DNA of 32,453 nucleotides, taken from the NCBI GenBank assembly GCA_009928435.1, contig JAABNQ010000045.1, forward strand, positions 1 through 32,453. The letters run 5' to 3'. Below are positions 8,603 to 15,679 of the stretch, one piece after another. Position numbers and translations under genes: made by a program. This DNA comes from Bacillus sp. HF117_J1_D (GTDB lineage: Bacteria; Bacillota; Bacilli; Bacillales; Bacillaceae_C). The notes under the pieces are model-generated. The model was given only the letters and a program-made list of their open reading frames with translations. It had not been told where the DNA came from and made no database searches. How positions within the stretch are numbered: the stretch's first letter is position 1; each line of letters opens with the position of its first letter.

Positions 8603-8940
8603 TTGATTAGGTAGTGTACCGACATTATGAAGGATTTATGATGATATGCCGGCAGAAGCCATGATAAAAAACGGTCTTCCTAATAGGACTTCCATTACGA
8701 GCTGCCAAAATGAGGCACTCTCTTCATCAAAAAAAGCTAAAAAAAGAAATTTGACCCAAAAATGAGCAGTTTATGAATAGAACCTATTTTTTTGAAAGAT
8801 ACTATTTCCAACAACGCAAGGCAATGGTTGAAAAAAAGTATTTGCAGGAATAGTGAAAAGGGATTTCCTTAAAATAGGCTCCCTTCTGTTCAATTTTGGA
8901 TATTCCGGAAATCATCTGATGAAAGAGAGGCAACTTTGTG
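8603..8940. other. Intergenic region between mfd and spoVT
   Basis: This 338-bp stretch is A-rich and has no credible gene. The only hairpins I see are short (for example TCCT-AAT-AGGA near 8677-8687) and lack T-runs, so the end of the mfd transcript is unexplained. The spoVT forespore-type promoter lies in the last 100 bp. Confidence 0.6.
8848..8876 (+). promoter_or_regulatory. Sigma-G-type promoter of spoVT
   Basis: GAATA (8848-8852), then CCTTAAAATA (8867-8876) after 14 bp; written as GGAATA-N17-TAAAATA it matches TGAATA/CATACTA imperfectly (4 of 7 in the -10). spoVT is a sigma-G gene in B. subtilis. Confidence 0.45.
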
Positions 8941-9477
8941 ATGAAGGCAACAGGAATAGTTCGTCGTATTGATGATCTGGGAAGAGTAGTGATACCGAAA
9001 GAAATTCGAAGGACACTTAGGATTCGGGAAGGAGATCCGCTTGAAATCTTTGTCGATCGCGAAGGAGAAGTCATACTTAAAAAATATTCCCCGATTAATG
9101 AATTGGGTGATTTTGCAAAGGAATATGGTGAAGCATTGTTTGACAGTCTCGGCAGCTCTGTCTTAATTTGTGACAGAGATACAGTAATAGCTGTGGCCGG
9201 CAGCTCAAAAAAGGATTACATGAATAAAAATAACAGTGAAATGATTGAGCAGGCCATGGCTAACAGAGCATCTAAGCTGGAAACGACCACTGGCACCTTG
9301 GCTCTTGTAGAAGGCGTAGAGGAAGAGATTGCTTCTTATGCGATTGCACCTATCATTGCCAGCGGTGATCCTATCGGCGCGGTTGTCATATTCTCCAAAG
9401 ATAAGACCATTGGGGAGGTTGAACAAAAATCGGCCGAAACCGCGGCAAGCTTTTTGGCCAGGCAAATGGAATCTTGA
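8941..9477 (+). CDS. spoVT: SpoVT, late forespore transcription regulator
   Basis: SpoVT is an AbrB-family DNA-binding protein that raises or lowers many sigma-G genes during late spore development. The 178-aa product has the swapped-hairpin AbrB domain at the N-terminus (MKATGIVRRIDDLGRVVIPKEIRRTL, here named by its ends only: ATGIVRRIDD and VVIPKEIRR) and a GAF-like domain from about residue 56 to the end (SVLICDRD, IGAVVIFSKD). Length equals the family length. The ATG at 8941 is chosen from homology; the GTG three bases upstream (8938) is better spaced from AGAGAGG and could be used instead. A sigma-G-type promoter precedes it and a strong terminator follows. Confidence 0.95.
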   Translation: MKATGIVRRIDDLGRVVIPKEIRRTLRIREGDPLEIFVDREGEVILKKYSPINELGDFAKEYGEALFDSLGSSVLICDRDTVIAVAGSSKKDYMNKNNSEMIEQAMANRASKLETTTGTLALVEGVEEEIASYAIAPIIASGDPIGAVVIFSKDKTIGEVEQKSAETAASFLARQMES

Positions 9478-9499
9478 ACTCATATTTTTAAAAAAGGAA

Positions 9500-9534
9500 C
9501 GGGCTTGGCTTTTTGCTAGGCCCGATTTCATTTT
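9500..9534 (+). terminator. Intrinsic terminator after spoVT
   Basis: CGGGCTTGGC (9500-9509) pairs over all 10 positions, with two G-T pairs, with GCTAGGCCCG (9515-9524) around a TTTTT loop; a T-rich tail follows. Confidence 0.85.
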
Positions 9535-9654
9535 ATAAAGTCTTCGTGCACTTCGCCATTGACGATATTTTGGGAATATATCAAATCATCAAGCGAAGTT
9601 CGATATTAGCGCGTGGATTCTGTTTTAGCAGCCTCTCGCCCACTAATCCATATA

Positions 9655-9663
9655 TGGTATAAT
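9655..9663 (+). promoter_or_regulatory. Extended -10 promoter of the yabM-yabN-rqcP operon
   Basis: TGGTATAAT (9655-9663) is a perfect extended -10 element (TGnTATAAT). There is no good -35 at 17 bp, which such promoters can tolerate. The expected transcription start near 9670 leaves about 33 nt before the proposed TTG start of yabM. Confidence 0.55.
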
Positions 9664-9702
9664 GGCTTCCGGATGAAATTATGTAGAAAGGCGAGGGAGA
9701 GC

Positions 9703-11304
9703 TTGCCGAATGATTCACGACAATTGATGAAAGGCGCTGTTATTTTGACGTTAGCAGCTTTCATCATTAAGATTTTAAGCGCGGTATACCGCGTCCCTTT
9801 TCAAAATATTGTTGGCGACACGGGCTTTTACATATATCAGCAGGTCTATCCGTTGTACGGCATTGCTTCTGTTTTGGCCGCTTCCGGTTTTCCGGTGATT
9901 ATTTCGAGAATTGTAGCGAAAAAAACTGCTGAAAATGAAGCGGATTTGCAGCGGACACTACAAACAATATTGATTGTTTTGTGCATTGTTGGAATCACTC
10001 TCTTCCTGTTTGTATTTTTCGGTGCCAAAGCAATCTCCGGCTGGATGGGGGACCCATTACTTGCACCTGTTGTCCAAGTCATTGCTTTTCCATTTTTGCT
10101 ATTACCATTTCTTTCGGTATGGAGAGGGGTTTTTCAGGGAAGTGGAAATATGACCCCGACCGCGGTTAGTCAGGTCATAGAGCAGTTCATCAGGGTGGCT
10201 GCCATTTTGATCATTTCCTACTTTCTCGTGAACGGGGGCTTCTCTCTGTATGAAACAGGGCGTGGAGCTTGGACAGGAGCAGTGATTGGCGGGGTTGCCG
10301 GTCTTATTGTCATGAGTAGATATGTTCGAAAAACAGGGGTAAATATATTTTCTTTTCAGCGTGTTTCAATACGGGAATTACTGTCTGTGGGAAAAGAAGT
10401 AGTTTACTATGGTACGGCTATTTGCTTCAGTGGCCTTCTTTTAATTTTGTTCCAATTGGTCGATTCGTTGAACTTATACACGCTTCTTGTACAATCAGGC
10501 TGGCAAATGGAAGAGGCGAAGTCATTGAAAGGCGTTTTTGATCGCGGACAGCCGCTTATTCAGCTCGGTACCGTTGCGGCGACTTCGATGTCGTTGGCGC
10601 TTATTCCAGCAGTAACAACAGCCTGGACGCAAGGGAATACAGAAATGCTTCAGAAGACGGTGATGACAACCGTGAAGGTAAGCCTGGCTGTCGGATTGGG
10701 GGCGGCTGTTGGGCTAATGAATATCATCGAGCCGACTAATATCATGCTTTTTAAAAATGCAGATGGTTCAGGCGCACTGGCTGTTTTAGCTGCGGCTATT
10801 TTGTTGGCGTCAATGATTATCACTTTATCTGGGGTTCTACAAGGAGTTGGCCAAATGATGGCACCGGCCAAATATATATTGTTAGGAACCGTGTGCAAGT
10901 ATTTCGGAAATCTTGTCCTTGTCCCTATCTATGGGTTGGCAGGAGCGGCTTGGGCGACAGTCTTTGGCTTGTTAGTAGTCTGTCTGCTCATTATGTTGAA
11001 ATTGAAAAATTTTTTCTCTATTCAATCCGTTCTTTGGCATTCAGTTTCCCGCCTTATATTGGCAGCAGCTGCGATGACCATAGTTTTGCAGATGTGGCTG
11101 TTTGTTCTTCAACAGATGGACATGCAGGGGCGTCTTTTCAATGCGATGGTTGCTTTGACAGGTGTGGCCATTGGAGGACTTGCCTATCTTGTGGTCATGA
11201 TGCAAATGAACTTGTTTACGGAAGAGGAAGTCCATCACATTCCGTATTATTCCAAGCTTAAAAGATTCATTCGGATTGGAAAACAAGAAAGGAGGAAAAA
11301 GTGA
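9703..11304 (+). CDS. yabM: YabM, SpoVB/MurJ-like polysaccharide flippase-family membrane protein
   Basis: This is a multi-pass membrane protein of the MOP/polysaccharide-exporter superfamily (MurJ, SpoVB, Wzx relatives), which move lipid-linked sugars across the membrane; the exact substrate cannot be read here. From the proposed start it has 533 residues, with about 14 hydrophobic segments and the family-typical segments AVYRVPFQNIVGD and VYPLYGIA near the N-terminus and FDRGQPLIQLG in the middle. The frame is open from 9613 with ATG at 9673. The TTG at 9703 is preferred because it gives the homolog-like beginning MPNDSRQLMKGAV and fits the extended -10 promoter at 9655-9663. Its stop overlaps the start of yabN, so the two are coupled. 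Confidence 0.88.
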   Translation: MPNDSRQLMKGAVILTLAAFIIKILSAVYRVPFQNIVGDTGFYIYQQVYPLYGIASVLAASGFPVIISRIVAKKTAENEADLQRTLQTILIVLCIVGITLFLFVFFGAKAISGWMGDPLLAPVVQVIAFPFLLLPFLSVWRGVFQGSGNMTPTAVSQVIEQFIRVAAILIISYFLVNGGFSLYETGRGAWTGAVIGGVAGLIVMSRYVRKTGVNIFSFQRVSIRELLSVGKEVVYYGTAICFSGLLLILFQLVDSLNLYTLLVQSGWQMEEAKSLKGVFDRGQPLIQLGTVAATSMSLALIPAVTTAWTQGNTEMLQKTVMTTVKVSLAVGLGAAVGLMNIIEPTNIMLFKNADGSGALAVLAAAILLASMIITLSGVLQGVGQMMAPAKYILLGTVCKYFGNLVLVPIYGLAGAAWATVFGLLVVCLLIMLKLKNFFSIQSVLWHSVSRLILAAAAMTIVLQMWLFVLQQMDMQGRLFNAMVALTGVAIGGLAYLVVMMQMNLFTEEEVHHIPYYSKLKRFIRIGKQERRKK

Positions 11305-12767
11305 TGAATCGTATTCGAGTAGCGGGGCTGGGTGCAGGAGATCTGGACCAGCTTCCTCTTGGTATCTATAAACGATTGAAAGAGACAGATCATTTATTTT
11401 TAAGAACAAAGGAGCATCCAGTTATTAAACAACTGGAAGAAGAAGGGGTTTCCTACTTTTCTTTTGATCATATATATGAAAAACACGATCAATTCGAGGC
11501 GGTCTATGAAGAAATTACGGAGTTGCTTCTTGAAAAAGCAGCGAAAAGAGATATTGTTTATGCGGTGCCTGGTCATCCTTTGATTGCTGAAAAAACGGTC
11601 CAACTTTTATTGGAAAGGAGCGCTGCACGCGGAATTAATGTAACGGTCGAAGGAGGACAAAGCTTTTTGGATGCTTTGTTCACTGCCGTTCGTGTAGATC
11701 CTATTGATGGTTTCCAACTATTGGATGGGACAATGATGAAGCGGGAGGATGTACAAATCTCCCAGCACATTATCGTCGCACAGGTATATGATCAAATGGT
11801 TGCTTCAGATGTCAAGCTCGTATTGATGGAAAAATACCCAGACGATTATGAAATCACCGTTGTGACAGCAGCAGGAAGTTCCAACGAGAAGACGAGGACT
11901 ATTCCATTGTATGAATTGGATAGACAGCCTTTCTTGGATAATTTAACGAGTGTATATGTTCCCCCGATTAAATCAAGGGAGCTTTCTTTAAAAGAGTTTT
12001 CCACATTGAGGGAGGTCATCGCTGATCTGCGTGGACCAGAAGGGTGCCCTTGGGACAAGAAGCAGACGCATCTATCTTTGAAAAAATACTTGATAGAAGA
12101 ATCATATGAGTTGCTTGATGCCATTGATCGCGATGATATTGATAACATGATCGAAGAGCTCGGAGATGTGTTGCTGCAGGTGATGCTACATGCGCAAATC
12201 GGCGAGGATGAGGGGATGTTTTCCATTGAAGATGTGCTTGAGGGCATCTCAAGAAAAATGATTCGCAGGCATCCTCATGTATTTGGAGAAATAAAAGTAG
12301 ACAATGCAGATGAAGTCATGAAGAACTGGGAACAAATTAAAGCGGAAGAAAAAGGGGAGCAAAATAACAGTGACTCCCTTCTTGACCACATCGAGAAAGG
12401 ACTTCCGGCTTTACTTCGTGCTTATGAAGTTCAAAAGTCTGCAGCAAAGGTTGGCTTTGACTGGGATCATGCGAGAGAAGCTATGGAAAAAGTTAAAGAG
12501 GAAACAAAGGAATTTGAGGAAGTACTGGCGAAACAAGAAAAGAAGCGCCAATTAGAGGAAATGGGAGATCTACTTTTTGCCGTCGTTAATGTGGCCCGTC
12601 TTGCCAAAATCCATCCTGAGGAGGCATTACAGGCAGCCAATGAGAAATTTTACAGACGTTTCGCTTTCATCGAAGAGGAAGTAAGGAAAAGCGGGCGGCC
12701 ATTTGATGATTTTTCACTGGAGGAATTAGATTTATACTGGGATGAAGCAAAAAAACAAGGGAAATAG
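11304..12767 (+). CDS. yabN: YabN, tetrapyrrole methylase domain fused to MazG NTP pyrophosphohydrolase
   Basis: The 487-aa protein joins two domains. Residues 1 to about 215 are a SAM-dependent tetrapyrrole-methylase-like domain (GLGAGDLDQLPLG, YAVPGHPL). Residues from about 225 to the end are a double MazG domain with two metal-binding EExxE...ExxD sets: IEESYELLDAI with EELGD, then EETKEFEE with EEMGD. MazG enzymes hydrolyse nucleoside triphosphates to monophosphates and are thought to remove damaged or excess nucleotides. The fusion is the normal Bacillus form; the role of the methylase part is not established. GGAGG at 11291-11295 sits 8 bp before the ATG, which shares its A with the TGA of yabM. 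Confidence 0.95.
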   Translation: MNRIRVAGLGAGDLDQLPLGIYKRLKETDHLFLRTKEHPVIKQLEEEGVSYFSFDHIYEKHDQFEAVYEEITELLLEKAAKRDIVYAVPGHPLIAEKTVQLLLERSAARGINVTVEGGQSFLDALFTAVRVDPIDGFQLLDGTMMKREDVQISQHIIVAQVYDQMVASDVKLVLMEKYPDDYEITVVTAAGSSNEKTRTIPLYELDRQPFLDNLTSVYVPPIKSRELSLKEFSTLREVIADLRGPEGCPWDKKQTHLSLKKYLIEESYELLDAIDRDDIDNMIEELGDVLLQVMLHAQIGEDEGMFSIEDVLEGISRKMIRRHPHVFGEIKVDNADEVMKNWEQIKAEEKGEQNNSDSLLDHIEKGLPALLRAYEVQKSAAKVGFDWDHAREAMEKVKEETKEFEEVLAKQEKKRQLEEMGDLLFAVVNVARLAKIHPEEALQAANEKFYRRFAFIEEEVRKSGRPFDDFSLEELDLYWDEAKKQGK

Positions 12768-12779
12768 AGGGGGAGTAAA

Positions 12780-13052
12780 GTGGCAACGATGCGGCTGGAT
12801 AAATTTTTAAAAGTGTCACGGTTAATTAAAAGACGTCCTCTTGCCAAGGAAGTGGCGGATAAGGGAAGAATTTCGATCAATGGACAGCAGGCGAAGGCCA
12901 GCTCCAATGTGAAAGTGGGAGATGAGCTCTCCATTCGCTTTGGTCAAAAAATGGTAACAGTCAAGGTGGAAGAACTTCAGGATTCCACGAAGAAAGAAGA
13001 TGCGGCAAGTATGTACCGTCTGTTAAAGGAAGAGAGATTAGAGGAAGAATGA
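12780..13052 (+). CDS. rqcP: RqcP (YabO), S4-domain ribosome quality-control factor
   Basis: RqcP is a small S4-domain RNA-binding protein of the heat-shock protein 15 type. In B. subtilis it binds the obstructed large ribosomal subunit and works with RqcH to add C-terminal alanine tails to stalled peptides. The 90-aa product contains [30 protein letters not shown] and [10 protein letters not shown], the complete S4 fold. The GTG at 12780 is preferred over the ATG at 12789 because AGGGGGAG (12768-12775) is too far from the latter. It follows yabN by 12 bp and ends the operon before a strong terminator. Confidence 0.93.
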   Translation: MATMRLDKFLKVSRLIKRRPLAKEVADKGRISINGQQAKASSNVKVGDELSIRFGQKMVTVKVEELQDSTKKEDAASMYRLLKEERLEEE

Positions 13053-13060
13053 CGACAAAA

Positions 13061-13094
13061 AATCGGGTGCCGATAGAATGCACTCGATTTTTTT
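13061..13094 (+). terminator. Intrinsic terminator after rqcP
   Basis: AATCGGGTGC (13061-13070) pairs over all 10 positions, one G-T, with GCACTCGATT (13080-13089); five further Ts follow. Confidence 0.92.
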
Positions 13095-13201
13095 ATTTAC
13101 ATGAAAAGGGACTGATTTGGATGTTACACTTACACGCAATTGCTTGATCGGTGTGGTCGTGATTCTTTTAGGTCCGCGGAATTAGAATGTGCAAGGGCTT
13201 G

Positions 13202-13230
13202 TTCTATTCGCTTCCCTCGAGACATAAATA
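13202..13230 (+). promoter_or_regulatory. Sigma-E-type promoter of yabP-yabQ
   Basis: TTCTATT (13202-13208), a 14-bp spacer and CATAAATA (13223-13230) resemble the mother-cell sigma-E pattern kmATATT-N14-CATACAnT. The position, about 34 bp before the yabP ATG, and the known sigma-E control of yabPQ in B. subtilis support it. Confidence 0.5.
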
Positions 13231-13263
13231 TGTATAAAATCCGTGCGAAAAAGAGGGATGAAG

Positions 13264-13569
13264 ATGAGCCAATATTACGATCCAAATCAAGCTGGAAAAG
13301 GGACTGTGCCTGATCATGATCTGGTGATGCGGGGTCGCAGATTAATTGATATTACGGGTGTAAAGCAGGTAGAGAGCTTTGATAATGAGGAATTTCTACT
13401 TGAAACGGTTATGGGATTTCTGGCAATCCGGGGCCACAGCTTGCAAATGAAAAATCTGGATGTTGATAAAGGCATCGTTTCTATCAAAGGGAAAGTCTAT
13501 GATATTGTTTACCTTGATGATCACGATGGGGGCAAAGCTAAAGGATTCTTTGGCAAGTTGTTCAAATGA
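13264..13569 (+). CDS. yabP: YabP, spore cortex formation protein
   Basis: YabP belongs to the YabP/YqfC family; in B. subtilis it is made in the mother cell and is needed for cortex formation, though its biochemical role is unknown. The 101-aa product has the conserved stretch VKQVESFDNEEFLLETVMG followed by FLAIRG, MKNLDVDKGIVSIKGKVYD and the C-terminal GFFGKLFK. Two upstream in-frame starts (GTG 13243, ATG 13258) exist, but AAGAGGG at 13251-13257 fits the ATG at 13264. Its end overlaps yabQ by four bases (ATGA), indicating translational coupling. Confidence 0.92.
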   Translation: MSQYYDPNQAGKGTVPDHDLVMRGRRLIDITGVKQVESFDNEEFLLETVMGFLAIRGHSLQMKNLDVDKGIVSIKGKVYDIVYLDDHDGGKAKGFFGKLFK

Positions 13570-14186
13570 GTCTTCCTGTTCAATTTTATACGCTGCTTGC
13601 CATGATCGGAATGGGAAGCCTCTTTGGTGCTACACTTGATACGTACCAGCGCTTTTTAAAGCGGGGGAAAAGAAAAAGATGGATTGTCTTTTTGAATGAT
13701 CTCCTGTTCTGGTTCATACAAGGGGCCCTTATCTTTTATGTTCTTTTTTTGGTCAATTACGGGGAGGTGCGATTTTATCTTTTATTGGCACTCCTATGCG
13801 GTTTTTCAGCTTATCAGGCCCTTTTTAAAATAATTTATCTGAAGCTACTGGAATCACTGATCCAATGGATCAAATCCATTGCCAGATTGATATACAGGAC
13901 GGCTTATTTATTGGTGTACAAGCCCTTTAGAGGATTGTACCTTCTGATCATTGCTATTATTCTTTATGTATTCAGCCTTTTATTGTCTCTTGTAAAAATA
14001 GTCTGGATAATGGTAAAATGGGTGGTAAAGACTGTTTTTAAGCCATTTATATGGATGTTGAATAAGGTCATACCTGAATCAGTGAAAATATTTTTCGCCC
14101 AATTGCGAAAAACAGTAGCAGGATATTTAGAAAGTATCAAGAATATAATCATCAAAGCGATACATTTTTTTCGAAAAAAGGGATAG
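13566..14186 (+). CDS. yabQ: YabQ, spore cortex biosynthesis membrane protein
   Basis: YabQ is a mother-cell membrane protein that localises to the outer forespore membrane in B. subtilis and is required for cortex peptidoglycan; its mechanism is unknown. The 206-aa product is very hydrophobic. Segments at about residues 5-25, 38-63, 68-90 and 120-150 look membrane-spanning, with Lys/Arg-rich linkers (KRGKRKR) between them, and the C-terminal part is basic and amphipathic. The start overlaps the yabP stop as ATGA with no strong ribosome site of its own, so translation is probably coupled. divIC follows 11 bp later. Confidence 0.9.
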   Translation: MSLPVQFYTLLAMIGMGSLFGATLDTYQRFLKRGKRKRWIVFLNDLLFWFIQGALIFYVLFLVNYGEVRFYLLLALLCGFSAYQALFKIIYLKLLESLIQWIKSIARLIYRTAYLLVYKPFRGLYLLIIAIILYVFSLLLSLVKIVWIMVKWVVKTVFKPFIWMLNKVIPESVKIFFAQLRKTVAGYLESIKNIIIKAIHFFRKKG

Positions 14187-14197
14187 GAGGCTTATGG

Positions 14198-14584
14198 ATG
14201 GGTGTTAGGCCAAAAAAAACTGTTACACTTGAAAATAAATATTTGATGGAACAAGAGGCTTCTGCGCGTTCGACAGTCAGAAGACGGAAACTATTGGTCC
14301 GACGCTTGTCCGTTTTCCTCGTATTCACCATTGTAATTTGCGTTTTGTTGATTTCAACCTTGGTTTCACGGGAGTCTGCCTTGAAAGCAAAGAAGGAAGA
14401 GAAAGCTCTGGCGGAAGCAAAATTGGCTAAACTTGAGAAGAGGCAATTGATGCTTGAAAACGAGATTTTGAAACTAAATGATGATGAATATATTGCGAAG
14501 CTTGCCAGAAGTGAATATTTCCTTTCTGATAAAGGTGAAATCATTTTTAACATTCCAAAAGAGAAAGACAAAGAAAAGGATTAA
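14198..14584 (+). CDS. divIC: DivIC, FtsB-like cell division protein
   Basis: DivIC is an essential divisome protein that forms a complex with FtsL and DivIB at the septum. The 128-aa product shows the expected plan: a basic cytoplasmic N-terminus (about 1-36, VRRRKLLVRR), one transmembrane helix at about 37-56, an external coiled coil at about 60-95 rich in Lys, Glu, Ala and Leu, and the conserved EYIAKLARSEYFLSDKGE followed by IIFNIP. AGGAGG at 14185-14190 is 7 bp upstream of the ATG. An overlapping ATG at 14194 stops after four codons. It follows yabQ closely; whether it also has its own promoter is not clear from the sequence. Confidence 0.95.
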   Translation: MGVRPKKTVTLENKYLMEQEASARSTVRRRKLLVRRLSVFLVFTIVICVLLISTLVSRESALKAKKEEKALAEAKLAKLEKRQLMLENEILKLNDDEYIAKLARSEYFLSDKGEIIFNIPKEKDKEKD

Positions 14585-14682
14585 CTTTATTTCGCAGATT
14601 TTCAGGGGGAATTTATCGAGCGAAAGTCCGATAAAAAAATATGGGCGCAAATACGCCAAGGCGCATTTGATAAGGGCTCATA

Positions 14683-14712
14683 TTGACACTTTTTTTAGAA
14701 CTTCGCTATAAT
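14683..14712 (+). promoter_or_regulatory. Sigma-A promoter of yabR
   Basis: TTGACA (14683-14688) and TATAAT (14707-14712) are both perfect consensus boxes, separated by 18 bp, 50 bp before yabR. This should be a strong vegetative promoter. Confidence 0.85.
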
Positions 14713-14762
14713 ATAAAGTAAGGTTTATTTTTGTAAACACTTTAAGGAGGATAAATTTTTTT

Positions 14763-15161
14763 ATGTCGATTGAAGTAGGCAGCAAGGTACAAGGTAAGGT
14801 TACAGGCATCACTCATTTTGGGGCGTTTGTTGAGTTGCCCGGGGGCTCGACAGGACTTGTTCACATTAGTGAAGTAGCCGACAATTATGTTAAAGATATC
14901 AATGAGCACTTAAAAGTTGGCGAAGAAGTGCTTGTAAAGGTCTTAAATGTTGAGAAGGATGGAAAAATTGGACTTTCAATCCGCAAAGCCAAAGATCAGC
15001 CTCCTTCCCGTGCAAGACAAGGAAGAGCGAATGATTTTCGTCCAAAGGAAAGTTTTGAGCAAAAGATGAATCGCTTCTTGAAAGAAAGCGAAGATCGGTT
15101 GTCATCTTTAAAACGCCATACTGAGTCTAAACGAGGTGGACGTGGCTCCAGGAAAGGTTAA
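14763..15161 (+). CDS. yabR: YabR, S1-domain RNA-binding protein
   Basis: The 132-aa protein consists of one S1 RNA-binding domain (about residues 1-73, with GKVTGITHFGAFVELPGG and GLVHISEVAD) followed by a charged tail (FRPKESFEQKMNRFLKES, KRHTESKRGGRG). This resembles the S1 domain of polynucleotide phosphorylase and general-stress protein 13. It probably binds RNA or ribosomes; its precise role is not known to me. AAGGAGG at 14744-14750 is 12 bp from the ATG, slightly long. It has a near-perfect sigma-A promoter and its own terminator and so is probably monocistronic. Confidence 0.93.
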   Translation: MSIEVGSKVQGKVTGITHFGAFVELPGGSTGLVHISEVADNYVKDINEHLKVGEEVLVKVLNVEKDGKIGLSIRKAKDQPPSRARQGRANDFRPKESFEQKMNRFLKESEDRLSSLKRHTESKRGGRGSRKG

Positions 15162-15250
15162 CTTGCTGTCTCTTTAACGTATAGACCTGACGGTCCTGAC
15201 GAGGTAAAGAAAAGCATACCACCGGACTTATTCCATATGAAGAGCAAGAA

Positions 15251-15284
15251 GCGAAAGAACGATGAAAAGTTCTTTCGTTTTTTT
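15251..15284 (+). terminator. Intrinsic terminator after yabR
   Basis: CGAAAGAAC (15252-15260) and GTTCTTTCG (15269-15277) form a perfect 9-bp stem followed by seven Ts. Confidence 0.92.
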
Positions 15285-15516
15285 GAGTTTTGAAAAAAAG
15301 TATTTTGTTTGTCTGACAGTGAGAGTCATAGACGTAAGGATTAAGCCATACTACGCTTTCCTCAGGTTCTGCGCCGATAAATAGTTTTTCTGCGTTTTTC
15401 TTTTTCCTTTATCTCATCGGAAGGAGTCCAGTCTGTACATCGATGAGCAAAGCGCTATAACTGTTATATTACCTATCAACATCTTTCTTCTAATAAATAC
15501 TTCCCTTTTGAGTCCT

Positions 15517-15584
15517 TTCGACTCTCCTTTCCTCTGCTCGACTTTCCCAGTTTATTGCTTCTCTTATTGCCCGAATTAGTCGAA
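15517..15584 (+). promoter_or_regulatory. Candidate Spo0A binding sites upstream of spoIIE
   Basis: Three near-matches to the 0A box (TGTCGAA or its complement TTCGACA) occur: TTCGACT at 15517-15523, CTCGACT at 15537-15543 and AGTCGAA at 15578-15584. Their position before the 21-bp-spaced promoter resembles the Spo0A-activated spoIIE promoter of B. subtilis. Confidence 0.5.
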
Positions 15585-15610
15585 CGAAACTTGGACATAT
15601 ATCCTTTAAA

Positions 15611-15643
15611 GTGACAAAGTTTTAGGATCGGCCCCCTTATAAT
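15611..15643 (+). promoter_or_regulatory. Spo0A-type sigma-A promoter of spoIIE, 21-bp spacer
   Basis: GTGACA (15611-15616) and a perfect TATAAT (15638-15643) are separated by 21 bp instead of 17. This unusual spacing is the known hallmark of the spoIIE promoter in B. subtilis, where Spo0A-P lets sigma-A polymerase use it. Confidence 0.75.
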
Positions 15644-15679
15644 GGTAAACAATTATTTATTTGCGGGGAGAGATGAAAA

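Larger units (their letters stand above)
15162..15679. other. Intergenic region between yabR and spoIIE
   Basis: This 518-bp stretch holds the yabR terminator and the spoIIE control region. I looked for the tRNA-Met and tRNA-Glu genes found here in B. subtilis: no T-loop (GGTTCRANNCC) or cloverleaf is visible. About 15285-15510 contains nothing I can identify. Confidence 0.7.

Noticed and set aside
8751-8779. TTGACC with a downstream -10 as a vegetative spoVT promoter
   Set aside because: At 17 bp the -10 would be TGAATA, a poor match.
14478-14711. 77-residue open frame across the divIC end and yabR promoter
   Set aside because: Overlaps divIC out of frame and covers the yabR -35 and most of the -10; no ribosome site.
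15162-15679. tRNA-Met/tRNA-Glu genes expected from B. subtilis
   Set aside because: No T-loop consensus or cloverleaf found on either strand by eye.
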